Below, piece after piece: positions 1 through 13,300 of a stretch of 64,000 nucleotides of DNA. The DNA is from Catonia carolina (Eukaryota; Arthropoda; Insecta; Hemiptera; Achilidae), in contig JAQMRL010000002.1 in NCBI GenBank assembly GCA_035578175.1, positions 97,256,748 to 97,320,747 of the forward strand, written 5' to 3'. Made by a program: the position numbers and the translations under genes. The notes under the pieces are model-generated. The model was not told the origin of the DNA. It worked only from the letters and a program-made list of their open reading frames with translations, and did no database searches. Each line of letters begins with the position of its first letter. The first letter of the stretch is position 1.

Positions 1-1585
1 GGATGCATACCGATCACCGAGTCCCTCATAAGGATTATGTGTAGTGCGCGAAATTTTCATAACCCTTACTCAATGGATTATTAAAGAGATAAGTAACAAT
101 TTTTAAATTATTTTGAGCTCAAATAATTTATGTCTATGTCCATGTATGTTATTGTACTTTTCAGGATCTTTTAGTTGTAAGAACTAGGTTATATGATTGA
201 TCAGTATGTTTATGCGACGCAAGTATACGGCAGAAAGAATCTGCAACCCTGAGAATAAAGAGTAAACATTGTGTTGTCACTAAATTCATGTTAACTAGTA
301 TTTGTCGTATTTTTCAATTGTTTACGTTTTCAAATGTAGCGATAAAATTTGATGGCGCCCACAAGAATAATGTAATACTTGGTGTTTGTTTTACGTTAAA
401 TAAATTCTCATTAACTTTGATTTTGCGTATGATTCTTGTTAATTTAACACCTAATTCCATTGGTGATAGTTGGTCAGATAAAGTTTGGGGTTTTACTTGT
501 TTTTATTTTATTTTTAGGGACAACACAGTTCAAATCTCATTTAAGATTTTGTCTTTCAAATTTGTGAAGGGTCTTACCTTCCTCTTATGCTTTATTTTAG
601 TGAACCCCGTTTTTTATGGTGTTGTTGGACAGCGTGGGATAAATCTACAAATTTTGTAAATTTGACAGCTTTTTGGAAAATTTTAGTTTCTGGAAAGTTT
701 TTCTTTTGTTTGGGTTTTTTTTTTCCGGCGAAAGTGGCAATCTCGCTCCGCCCACGTTGAAAACGTGCCGTTACAATATCTAGAAAGATCAGGAGGAAAC
801 ATGAGAGAACTTAAGGCGAAACAGAATGTCCATGTAAAAATGCAGTACAAATAATTGGATAAAATGGAGGTGCTTTTGAGAAATTTAACTGAATTGTCAG
901 GGATGTAACATGATCAACATCATGACATTAGATCTGCTCTTCAGCATGAAGTTTCACTTCAGTAATGTATGGTTAGCATGTTTCCCAAATACAAGTAATA
1001 ATTTATAATGTTCAATTTTTCCTTCTTATGTTTAGTAACAGTATAATAATAATAATAATATAATAGTTGTGCTTCATATACAAAACTTACATGGTAATAA
1101 GTAACCATACACAATAATGGCTCAACCTAATTTAAAAAGCTGATTGTCTGCCAGCTTAGCAACCAATATCCGTACAATCATCCTTCCAAATAAATTTAAA
1201 ATTAAACAAAATAATGAATAGTACTTCTTTTCTGCATGGCAAGTTTACCATGTGGCATGACTGAGGTCGCCTGCTTTAATAGCAAACCAATATTGCTAGT
1301 ATTGAAAAATAAAAAAAGGAAAAGAAAATAGCATAATAACATAACATTTCAAAAATTGAACTCTGTTACCAGGGTCTTTTTGTAACTCATAGTAAACTTT
1401 TCATAATTAACTAAAATAAACCAATTCTTCCCATTCAAATAATCTTTAATATCATCTTCCTCCACAACCGACTTTCTAAACAGTAACAGGGTGTTTCGTA
1501 TAATTCTCATTACCTCGGTTTTTTTTATGTATTCTTGAATACAGCATAAAAATACATAAACGTTTTGTTTATTATAAATTTTCAG
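1..1585. other. Intron or upstream sequence of glucosylceramidase, no gene seen
   Basis: AT-rich sequence with no open frame that reads as a conserved protein. It contains a short (AAT)n run near 1045-1065. Because the next exon starts mid-codon, this stretch is probably intron, and the N-terminal exons are further upstream. Confidence 0.5.
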
Positions 1586-1712
1586 GATATGTCTACAATG
1601 TGGATCCCAGTAAGACTTACCAAACTTTACATGGATTTGGAGGTGCATTTACTGATTCATTTGGATTTGTTTTTAACAGTCTGTCTGAACAATCACAGGA
1701 AAAATTAATGAA
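1586..1712 (+). CDS. GBA1: Glucosylceramidase exon (first visible)
   Basis: Acceptor TTTTCAG before 1586 and donor GTGAGT at 1713. The exon starts with two bases completing a split codon, then reads YVYNVDPSKTYQTLHGFGG and on to AFTD. HGFGGAFTD matches the GFGGAMTD strand of GH30 glucosylceramidases. Because it begins mid-codon, at least one upstream coding exon exists outside the window. Confidence 0.9.
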
Positions 1713-4700
1713 GTGAGTAAATTATAGTGTAGTAATAATAACTAGATGTTCCTACTCTATGGAAGTGAGCTGTGGATTAGTTTCAGACAACAGGAGAGTA
1801 GAGTACAGGAGGCAGAGATGTGATTCCTGCGAAGAACAAAGGGTTGCAGCCATAGGGGCCAACTAAGAAATGAGAACGCACTGGATGTTTACAACATGAA
1901 TGGGAAGATTACAGAATATTAAAATTGATGGAGGGGCACATAGAGAGAATGCCTGAAGGAAGGATCTCCCCAATGTTTTGCAATACAGATCGGTGGGGAG
2001 AAGAGGTGTTGAGAGGCCACGCAGAAGATGGCAATAATTCAATAGTTTGTTACTGTTGTGACTCGGAACAGGTGGAAGCCTAATCATTGATTGTTAGAAG
2101 AAGAAGAAGATAATAATTAGATAATATTTATATTAGAAGTACAAAATTTGTACCTTGTATGGTAGAAATGATCTAGTAATCAATGATCAGGCATCTCCTT
2201 AGAATTTTACAGATTCTTAATTTCTGTTGAATGGTTGGCAATACAGCAGCTGTTCTTCATACACAGTAACCTATGGACCCATTGCTCCTAAATCCCCCAG
2301 TAACAATGGTAAATGAATTGTGCAATTCCAAGATGTTTTAAGTGCCAAAAACAAAATTTTACAGCAGAAGGATTAAACACATAAGGTAGGCTGTCTTCCC
2401 TCTTTTGACCATGCTCAGTAACCCACGATCCACAATAATATGTCACAAACCATCAACGTTGGTAATATGAATGGTCGACAAAGAAAAGATAGTCACGAAT
2501 AAATAGTGAGTGACAGAGCCTATAAGAATGCAACCTGGTTTCCGAACCCCATCATTCAAAAACAGTAGTGCAGCCCTTCTGTTACAGTGCCATTACAAGT
2601 AAAAAGTGGTTAGCATTTCTACCAGTTTCAAGAAAATCAAATTATTGAATCAGCCAAGTAATTGAAACTAAATTATGTTCCCAAACGTGTAATTCCAATG
2701 ACTGGAACGTACTGTATTATAATTATTTTCAACTGCTAAAAAAGAAGCTAAATATGTTAAGTTTTAGGAAACACTTGTAAGATATATTATTTTAGATAAA
2801 ATATAATTAAATTATTGAAATTTCAGATCATTTTTCTCAGAAGATGGTATTGAATATAGTGTATGTCGTGTGGTGCTCGGAAGTTGTGACTTCTCTTTAA
2901 GGGACTATAATTATGCACCAGATTATGATCCTTCATTGAAATCTTTCAATTTGACTCAGGACGATTATATATACAAAGTAAGTTAATTAATTACTGTGCT
3001 TTAAGTTTCATTAAAATCAAAACTATTGTAATTAAAAATAAAATTTCAATAATCTTTTATTACAGTATAGACCACCTGGAGCTGTTCTGGCACCCATCTA
3101 TTCTTTGGTCAACCAAAATGTCTTCTTCCCACCAATTAATATTCCCTTACTTAAAACCTTACAGCTTAATAATGCTGCTGAGAGGGAAATTTAATTTTTA
3201 TATTATCATTCCTCAAATCTTCTCTCCTAGTCATGGTTACTTTACTAGTCTAGTAATCGTGTTCTAGTACAATATTTTATACTCCCCAAAAACCCCATCA
3301 CTGCTACTGGTCCATACCTCACTACCATAAAACCGTATTCAGCCAGTCCTAACACTTAATAAAATCTCAATCGATTGTCTCTCATAGTGTTGCTTCTTAG
3401 GAAATTGCCTGCCCGTGTTGTAGTGGTCAGTGCAACTGGCTTCCATGCCAGGGGTCCTGGGTTCCCAGTCAGGTCTGGCATTTTCTGATCACTCATTTTC
3501 ATTTATCACCCTTTATCATCTGGATAAGCAGTGATTACAAAGCAGTCTGACATAAAAAAAATTGAAGAAAAGATTAAAAGAATTAAATTTGGTCATTCTG
3601 TTGGTCTACAAAATGCCCTATCACAATCTAAGTACTAAAAACATTGGACCTGCTCCAGATTCTGACCATCCAATACAATTTTGGAACAAAGTGGCCAATT
3701 GCCCAAAAAAGCTGACACCTAAAACTTCTTGCATTGAAAGAATAAAATTTGTCTTAGAATAATTGTTCTACAATATCTTTCGTTGAAATGGAAGGTAAGC
3801 GATCGTATACAGGAATACTGCTCTTCTAGCAATAGGTGGTATAACTAGCTGTATAATAGCATCCAGATTATCCAGACTGATCTTTAGATTTTCTTTTAAT
3901 AATTTTGTCATTACCATGACAAAACAGCAATTTGAAAATTACTTTTCCGTAATGTTAGATGGAAAGGCAGTCTCATTAATTAATAAACAACAATTGTAAT
4001 TTTCTTTGAGTTTATAATTTTTGTGATAAGTACGTAATTAGATTATAACAGAAATATAGCTACTGCCAGGCTTCTTTTGATGAACTGGAAATCTGAGTTC
4101 CAATTTGTGTTTTTAAAATTTTGTTAACAGCAAATTTCTTAATGAACATTTATTTTTAGGTACAGGAGTAAGTTAAACTAGGAGATTTAAATAAAGTTGA
4201 CTTATGGGCATTTTTTTAGAATAAATTAATTTTTTTTAGTTTGTTTAAAGTTGCATCAACATCTTCATTATTAGCAACTATCATGGGTTACAAAATTATG
4301 GCTTGTAGCTTGTAATAATTTCCAGACCTTAACCAGAAGTCAAAACCAGAACCTTTTGCTTTCTATGCTAATGCACTAACCATTTTGCAATGGAATTTAT
4401 CAATAATTTTTCTATTACAGAATACAGTCATATTATAGTTATATTTCATTTTAAAGTTTTACAGTGTTAGTTTTTTAGTTCAGACTAATAGGTATAGTGG
4501 TTATAAATTAAATTAAAAACTGCATAAATTGTGTTTTCTCATTCATACAATTTTCCGTTAATCCAGACCTTTCCAATCATGTTCGGTTGAATAGGAATTT
4601 ACCATAATTTACTGCAAAAAGCACTACTTACTTGGGTAGTGTATTGGTGAAACACAGAAGTTAAGCTTTAAAACTGCTTTCTTAAGGTTGTTAAAAACAA

Positions 4701-7267
4701 ACTTCAATTTGGGTGTACACTTTTTTAAATTTTCATTTTATTGCAGATTGCCCAGATGAAGAAAGCACTAAGTTTATCTAAAAGACCAATAAAATTCATG
4801 GGAAGTACTTGGACATCTCCAGCATGGATGAAAAACAATAATTATTCAGGTGTTGGATATATACAAAAGGACTTTCATCAGACTTGGGCTGATTATCATG
4901 TTAAGTAAGTTATGCATTATAAATCAAATATCACTTTACGTTATCACTTTGTGTAATAGTACAAAAGTAAAAAATAAATAAATAATAATAAATAAAGGCT
5001 AAAGTAAACGCTTGTTAGCTTGAAACAAATCAGCAAATACTAGATCTTAAAAAAACACTTGAACTATCAAAAATAAGACCTTTCTTACAAAATCAGTAAA
5101 GATAAGAAATCAATAAACATGAATTTATGACGTACTGGAACAATCACCAAATTATACCTTAACGAACTAGTGACTGAAGGTGAAAGCAGAGCATAGTGAC
5201 CTAGATCACAGCACAGAGCCAGTTGACTTTTGTTAATCGTATCCTGCATTGTCACGTTGTGGCCCTGCTGTGGATGACAGCCAAACAAAATATCAGTTGG
5301 AGTTCGGTGAAACAGAGTGTGACTTAGCGAAGGGGCAACCTCACACCCAACCTTGGCTGTTATTGGCTAGATCTCATCAGCAGTCTTTAGTTCGTTGGGG
5401 TATAAGTTCTATAATACTTTATTATCAAAATGCTTCTTGAAAACACTCAATTTGAGCGCACTGATGAAAATTTGGGAAGTCTCTTCCGAAGATTGAATAC
5501 ACGCAACAAGAAAAAATTCTCTTTCATTATTGAGTTAAGGTGACCTGCACTCAGATGGAGAGACAAAATATAAAAAGGTTGGGTGTGGAGTGGCACTCGT
5601 AAGACAAAGACAGATCAATGTAGTCACCTATCATAAGAAGTTATTTTGTCTAGGTAAAAATCAAAGTAAATAAATATGTAATGTAATGAAACACTGTATG
5701 TGGAGGACAAACAGTATTTCATCAAAAATATTGACTGTTAGTAGCCTATTATTTAAGTTATTAGTTAGCATCAAAGCAGCAGAATCCATATTAATGTAAC
5801 TTTTTTTTATTTATATAAAAAACTTTTAATATTTGCTCTTTATTACTGCATTCCTTTTCTTCAACTTGCTAAAGCACTTTCACATTTTGCACCACTTCTT
5901 CAGGTAGGCTAATGACATAAAGTTTATAAAATAATTATTGTGAAGATTGCGTTCAAAGGTTTAAATGAAATCTTTAACAAAGGAAGATGCAATCTTCACA
6001 ATAATTATTCTAGAAACTTTTATGTCATTGCTTGAAGATTGCATTCAAAGGTTTGAATGAAATCTTTAACAAAGGAAGATGCAATCTTCACAATAATTAT
6101 TCTAGAAACTTTTTTGTCATTGCCTGAAGATTGCATTCAAAGGTTTGAATGAAATCTTTGACAAAGGAAGATGCAATATTCACAATAATTACTATTCTAG
6201 AAACTTTTATGTCGGTAATTATTCTAGAAACTTTTTTGTCATTGCCTGAAGATTGCATTTAAAGATTTGAATGAAATCTTTGACAAAGGAAGATGCAATC
6301 TTCACAATAATTACTATTCTAGAAACTTTTATGTCGGTAAAATTATTCTAGAAACTTTTATGTCATTGCCTGAAGATTGCATTCAAAGGTTTGAATGAAA
6401 TCTTTGACAAAGCAAGATGCAATCTTCACAATAATTACTATTCTAGAAACTTTTATGTTGTTACTTTTATGTCGGTAATTATTCTAGAAACTTTTATGTC
6501 ATTGCCTGAAGATTGCATTCAAAGGTTTGAATGAAATCTTTGATTAGGGAAGATGCAATCTTCACTTTAATTATTCTAGAAACTTTATGTCATTACCTGA
6601 AGATGTAAGTGCGGTACCTCTAACATAATAATGCTGCTGCTAGAATAAGTAGGGCTCACTTATTTTTTGGTCATAACATTTGAAATATTGTGTGAAGTAA
6701 CTAATAGTAATTCGAAATGAAAATTTTCTCTTCTTTCAGGATATTTGATGCATTTAAGAAAGAAGGAATTGATTTTTGGGCTATTACAACAGGTAATGAA
6801 CCAATTACATTACTGATGGCAAAGGCCTTCCCAGTGGTAGTCATGTTTCCAGAAGAACAAAGAGATTGGGTCAGCAAAAATTTAGGCCCTGCAATAAAAC
6901 GTGCCAACTATACAACCAAAATTATCCTTCTGGATGACATGCGCCCATATATAGAATGGTGGATGGATGTGGTAAGTGTTGGTGTCTGAAAATGTAAAGA
7001 ATATTAAATTTTTTGAATAGTGAACTGTGTAATCGTACAATTGTACAGTTTTAAATAGCAATACCGAAGGTGTTGAGACTGATTTACCGCTGTGATCTGA
7101 AAGTAACACTTTGTACAGCTTTGCGACTTAGTAAGCTACAGCTACTACTCCCCTTTTTCGCATCCCAAGCGCCAAGCCTCTCTATCCATCCAATCAACCC
7201 CTTCAGGCCTCCACTGGTTATGACCTTCATTACTCCACCCGCCCATTACTTTGCTGGGTGTTCTCTT

Positions 7268-7316
<49 letters not shown>

Positions 7317-10300
7317 GCCCTGGAGACTCCAGGAGGAGTATAGGACATGTCGTCAGATGTAACACCTGAAATACATATAAGAAACACACTATGTATCACT
7401 ACTATCAAGAAAGAAATTCTTGTACGCTATAAAAAGTTTCACCGCTCAAGTAATTTTTTTATTTTTTTTTAAAGGAATTCAAATCCTCACAACACTTTAA
7501 AGATTGGGGTAATTTATTTATGAATTTTCTCCCTGCATAAGTAGGTTTTTGTTCAAACAATTTTGTGGAGTGATTAGCCACATAATAATCATTCCTGTTT
7601 CTCGTGTTATGATTGTGAACATTGAAATTCTGCATAAAATTATTTTGCCTAACATACATAATCACCTCAAAAATGTAGAGACAGGGAACTGTAAGCAATT
7701 TAAGCTCCTTAAATAGTGGCCTGCATGAGGTTAGCTGGTTAGCTCCCACCATACACCTAATAGCTTTCTTCTGAATTTTAAAAACCCTATTCATATTACC
7801 CATGCTAGAATTACCCCATACTAAAATACCATACCGGATATGAGACAGAATGAGGCCATGATAAGCTGCCATTAGTAATTTTTTATCATTTAATCTGGCG
7901 ATTTGTTTTAGTGCAAATACCCCAGATGATATTTTACTACAAACTTGATTGATATAGAAGTCCCAAGACAAAGATCTATCTAGAGATACGCCCAGGAACT
8001 TCACTGTTTCTACATGCTCTAAACTATTATTATGAATCAATACATCCACTTCTCTACTTTCTTTAACGTTATGTTTATTTTTAAACTGCAAGTACTGACA
8101 CTTTTTCCCATTAACTGTTAATAACATTTGATTCAAGAACTGCACAACGGACTCTATGTTAACATGTGTATTTACTTCAAGAGCATCTACCAGTGAACTG
8201 TTACTGATTACTGAAGTATCATCAGCAAACAACAAAGCTCTGCCATTAGGTATGACTTCTGGTAACCTATTAATGTACAATAGAAACAGAATTGGACCTA
8301 AAACTGACCCCTGTGGAACGCCTGCTTTGACTTCAAGCTTTACAGATACAACTTTTGTAAGTTTCCCTCTAACAACCCTAGTTAACTCCACACACTGTAA
8401 TCTATTAATAAGGTAAGATTGAAACCATTTCAACTCTACATCCCTAACGCCTAATGACTCTAGTGTTTTCAATAAAATTTCATGATCAACACAATCGAAA
8501 GCTTTACTCAGATCCAGAAACACTGCCAATGCTTTCTCCCCGGCGTCCAATATATCAACTACTTGCTCCACAAGTGAAACAATTGCAGTTTTAGTTGATC
8601 TACCTTTTTGGAAACCATGCTGATCCTCTGAGATGATTAGGTTTTCAGTCAAGAAACTGATTAACCTAATAAATACTACCTTTTCAAAAATTTTACTGAT
8701 TGTGTTTAAAATACTTATGGGTCTATAATTTTCAACTAACTGGCTATCTCCATTCTTAAATATAGGCAATATTTTTGCCTCCTTCAGTTTGTTTGGAAAT
8801 ACACCTGCTTAAAGTGAGAAGTTAATCAAATGAAGGAGAGGAGTAATTAAAAGATGTTTACATTCTTTAACAATTATACTAGAAATCCCATCTAACCCAC
8901 ATGTTTTCTTACTTTTCAAACTATCAATAACTGATTCTAATTCCTCCCTTGAAACTAGGCTAAATAAGAATTGATTAACTACCTTGTTACCTTTTGGATC
9001 ATAACATCCCACTGTTTCCCTAATCTGTTGTTTAAGTTTTAAAGCTACTTCCTGGTAATATTTGTTAAAATAATTACAAATTTCTATACCATTCTCTATA
9101 AGTTCATTGTTTTTGTTAACAATATTAGGTATGTCAGTAAAACTTTTGTTGCTAACTACACCTCGATTCTTATTAATTATTTCCCATATTGCTGAGTTTA
9201 GATTTGGTGAATTATGAAGAACTTCAGCAGTTTTTTTACTGCTTTATTTCTCCCATGAGGTCTAGTTCCAGTTTATTCCAGGCCACCTGTCTGCATTCAT
9301 CTAACACACTTTTCATATTGTTATTATCTAACACATTTTCAGGTAATCTAACAAATAAATTTCTATTTCATCTAACACACTATTTGGTCTTCCTGCCTTC
9401 CTACTCTTTCCCAGATTGTACAGAAACCAGTATAGTTCTGTATAGGTATTTTAAATCCGTATAGGTATCATTATCCTTTTGAATAAAGTTAATCTTTTAA
9501 TAGATTATTTTCTAATGTTGTACAGGCAATGCGTTATCCAGAATCAGCTGAATATGTAGATGGTATTGGTTTACATTGGTATACTGATCGATTCATTTCA
9601 GTTGATGTTTTAGATAGAGTTCATGAAAAATATCCAGAAAAAGAAATTATGTACACCGAATCCAGTATTAATATTGCATTTAACGTGGTCCGCAATGAAA
9701 AGGGGCAAATGGTTTTAATGAAACCAAAGTGTAAGTATAAAAATACATTTTTTTTCATAAAAATATATTGTCCGACTTTGTGGAAAATATGGTAATTGTA
9801 TTGTATACATGTCCCTCAATCAATAGTGTGGAAATCACCAGATAATTAGAAAGTGGTTGTCTCCATAGTAATGTCTATAAATATTTGTTCACAAGTGCAA
9901 AAAAAATTAAGATAGAGACAAGATACTCTGATTATTTATTAAAAAATCTTGTGTGAAATCTCACACAACTTCCTCTTACCAATGTAAATAATGAAAAACA
10001 ATCTTTTAACTCGGTTCATCATACGAAATATATGTTGAGTAAACAAACAGAGGTTATCGAATCACTACTACACCGGGTAACTCAGAAAAATATGCGACAC
10101 TTTTAATAAAAACATCACAATGTAACTTACACACGCTGTTAACCGTATACAGAATTACACATCACATGTTTTAATACGAAGTTTTAATAGGCGTTTGTAC
10201 TTTTCCAGTTCTTTTCTTCTCAGTTCTCATTTAATTATACTGCTCACTGATACCCCACTTAGAACAAAAGTAAGTTTTATCATTTCTGCTATGACAAGTG

Positions 10301-13300
10301 TTGGATTTATTTCTTACAACTTATAAAATACATTTAACACGATTTAATACATTTAACCCTTTGCCACTTCTTAAAAAATTTCCTTTTCGGTGCTTGGTAA
10401 CAGAAGATTCTGATATGTCAGCCATTACAAATCCACAAAAAAAAAGGATTTTATAAGACTTTAGTTAAATAAAAGCACACATCCATTTGCACTCTAAAAA
10501 AATTAACAATAGATTACCATGTATGGAACAAACTAAGGTCAACGTTCAGGCAATATTAACGAACAACTGAAAATAAACGGATGTGATCATGTTGTTATTA
10601 GAGAAGAAAAACAAATGAGTTGTTGGGCATTATTCAGTGCATCTGATTTACAACCTTCCGTTAGTTGGGGATGACCTGGCTCGGTCATTAGTGTCTCGTA
10701 CCTACACACACTACTACAGATGCAGTGTGTTTACTTGACATTATCTTTCTCACAATGAATACATAGAGTATATGTTTAATCATGAGTGGCCAATGTAAAA
10801 TGAAGAACATAACCTAATTGTAATTGTAAGTGGATAATGCTAAATGAAAAATCTTTGCTGGGCTTGAATGAAGTAAGATAAGTCCGACGATAATATTGGT
10901 CTACAGCTATTAATATCTTGACACACTTTTAACATCAGACTGATATACATCCTGTTTTGTGGAGTAATCACACATTTTGTGGTACTAAGAAGAGAATCTT
11001 ACATTCTTTTATTGAAAGCTCTTTCATGTATGGCTCAAAAGTTTATCTATCAAACCAAGGCATAAAGCAGAATAACAGCTGTGGAAATGAATTTCTGGAG
11101 AAGTTTTCAGTTGACTGTGCTAGATTGAGTTAGGAATGAAGAGCTTTTAAAGAAAGATGGCAAAACTTATTAAATTGACAAAATTTTAAGAAAGACTACC
11201 TATGTATGGTCATCTGCAAAGAATGGAAGACAGGTTGCCACAGAAGATTTCATGAAGAGTTCCAGGAAGACAGAGTAAGTGAGGACGATCCAGAAAGGAG
11301 TGGACAGATGGTGTTATGAAGGCTATAGACAAAAGGAGTCTAAGGGTTGAGGAAAAATACAATAGAAATGAATGGTGTTTTGGTTTGCAGAAAATGGTCT
11401 AGTGCTGTAGAACAGCCGCTATTATAGAAATAATAACAATAATTTACAATAGACATCCATCTATTATTTTTTCTTTTCGTCTATCTAAAATTGCATCAAC
11501 AGCTTGGTGTTTAGCTGCTACTGTGGGTTATGTGTTTCAACTTGTCAAAATTTTTAGACCATAGTCAGGAATTAAGCTCAGGACCTTCTGCTTTGTGGTC
11601 TAGTATACTAATCACTATGTCACAGAAGTAGCTCCCTTCTATTAAATTGATTGTTTACTTCTTTGTATTACCTTTGGTCGATTTTTTTATATTTCTGTTG
11701 AATTCTATATCAGTTTGGCTTATGAAGCTTCCCAAGAGCCCTAATATTGGTTTTTTCTTCAGTGTTTGTAATTAAAGGTTTTTATTCTGCGTACCATATA
11801 GTCTACTTTTTTTAATCATCTCAGATTATTTGTATTAAAAGAATATCATGATTTTATTTATAATAATTATAACATCCTCGAGACAGCCCAGTCAGACAGC
11901 TAGTGAAAGTTACTTGGAATACAGTTTTATTTGTTTAGAGAAATAACAGTATGGTGATCAGTTTACAGCTATGTGTGAACACATAAACACCACTGGTTGG
12001 TTGATTCTGATCGCAAAATTATACAAAGCTGTGTCTCCAAACATATTTTACACTGACTCCTACTTCAACCAGATAATGCATTTAACAAATGAACAATATC
12101 TTTAAAATTTTTATTAGTAAGAACTTAACATAAAAATATACTAAAATAAATTTCTTATTTTCAGTTACTCGGTTTCCTAAACAACCTCAGTTAGGATCAT
12201 GGAAAAGAGCTTCATATTATGCTTCAAATATCCTAGAGGTCAGAATAAAATTTATTTTAGTTTTTCAATTTGTTACAATAAAAAGAATTCTTTTTCAGTG
12301 GTAGAGAAAACATAGTTTTGTGCTAGTCATTTTTGTTCAAAGGTGCACTTACATATGTATCCACCATTGCAGTTTAGCTCTCATTTTGTGTTAATAGAAC
12401 AATATTGACATTATATTTTTTTCAATTAAAGAAGAAACTTACCTTTCTTATATAATGAGGAAACATTTGTTTGTGTATTTGCTAAATATATAATTTTATA
12501 TAAATACTGTAATCAGGTCAGCCCCATCACAACTCTTCTCCACCTCTCTCTATTGCTGAACCAATCCTCCTCCTTTAGAATCTCCTATAGAATCAAAGTT
12601 TGTCTTCTTCTTCCAAACAAGGATTAGGCCGCAGCATGTTCCGAACTCACACACTATTCTTTTTCAGATAGCTAGGAAAATCTATCTTTTCCTAGCCGCT
12701 GGTTGCAAGCCCAAGGTCTCATCTTGCAAATGATGAGGTAGGAGGAGCAGGAGAAGTAACAACCTCATTAAAAACCTGGGTCTATCTGGCTCCAGATAGT
12801 AGTAGGCCTATCCAGTTATACGGCCCCTGCCTAGGGTACAGGTGAAAAACGGTCAGCAGTCTCAATGACGGATGAGGAAATTTACCCAACGGTGAACAGG
12901 GTGGGAAAACCTAGGAGTTGGGTCTCCGAATAAAACCCAGGGCTCGGCCAGGTGCTCAAAGTTGGCAGTCCCATCACTGGTCTTGCTTCATACAGGGTTC
13001 ATAGCCCAAATAGCCTCGGAAATGTGACAGGTTTTTTCGGCAATCAGAATTGGTGTAAACCTGTGAAAGATCAAAGTTTGTTTCCAAGTTATTTATAACT
13101 CAACTCATTCATTTCACTCTTGGTTTACCCCTTAGTCTTTTCCCCACCATCTCCTAGTACAGGATCATTTTATGCAGTTCATCCTATTTATATAACCAAA
13201 TCATCGTAGCTATCCAACTCTCCTTAAAAGAGTGTCCAACCCCCAATTTTTCCCTAATTATATTATCTCTCATTCTACCTTTTCTTGACTTTCGAGGCAT

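Noticed and set aside
1..85. A short open frame at the window start (CIPITESL...) that could be the Cys-rich N-terminus of glucosylceramidase.
   Set aside because: Apart from one Cys-Ile-Pro, the match to the family N-terminus is not convincing, and no clean donor follows.
5941..6610. CRISPR-like array.
   Set aside because: Units are contiguous with no unique spacers, and the genome is eukaryotic.
7070..7408. Small open frames running through poly-Phe or poly-Lys.
   Set aside because: They are translations of the LINE poly(A) tail.
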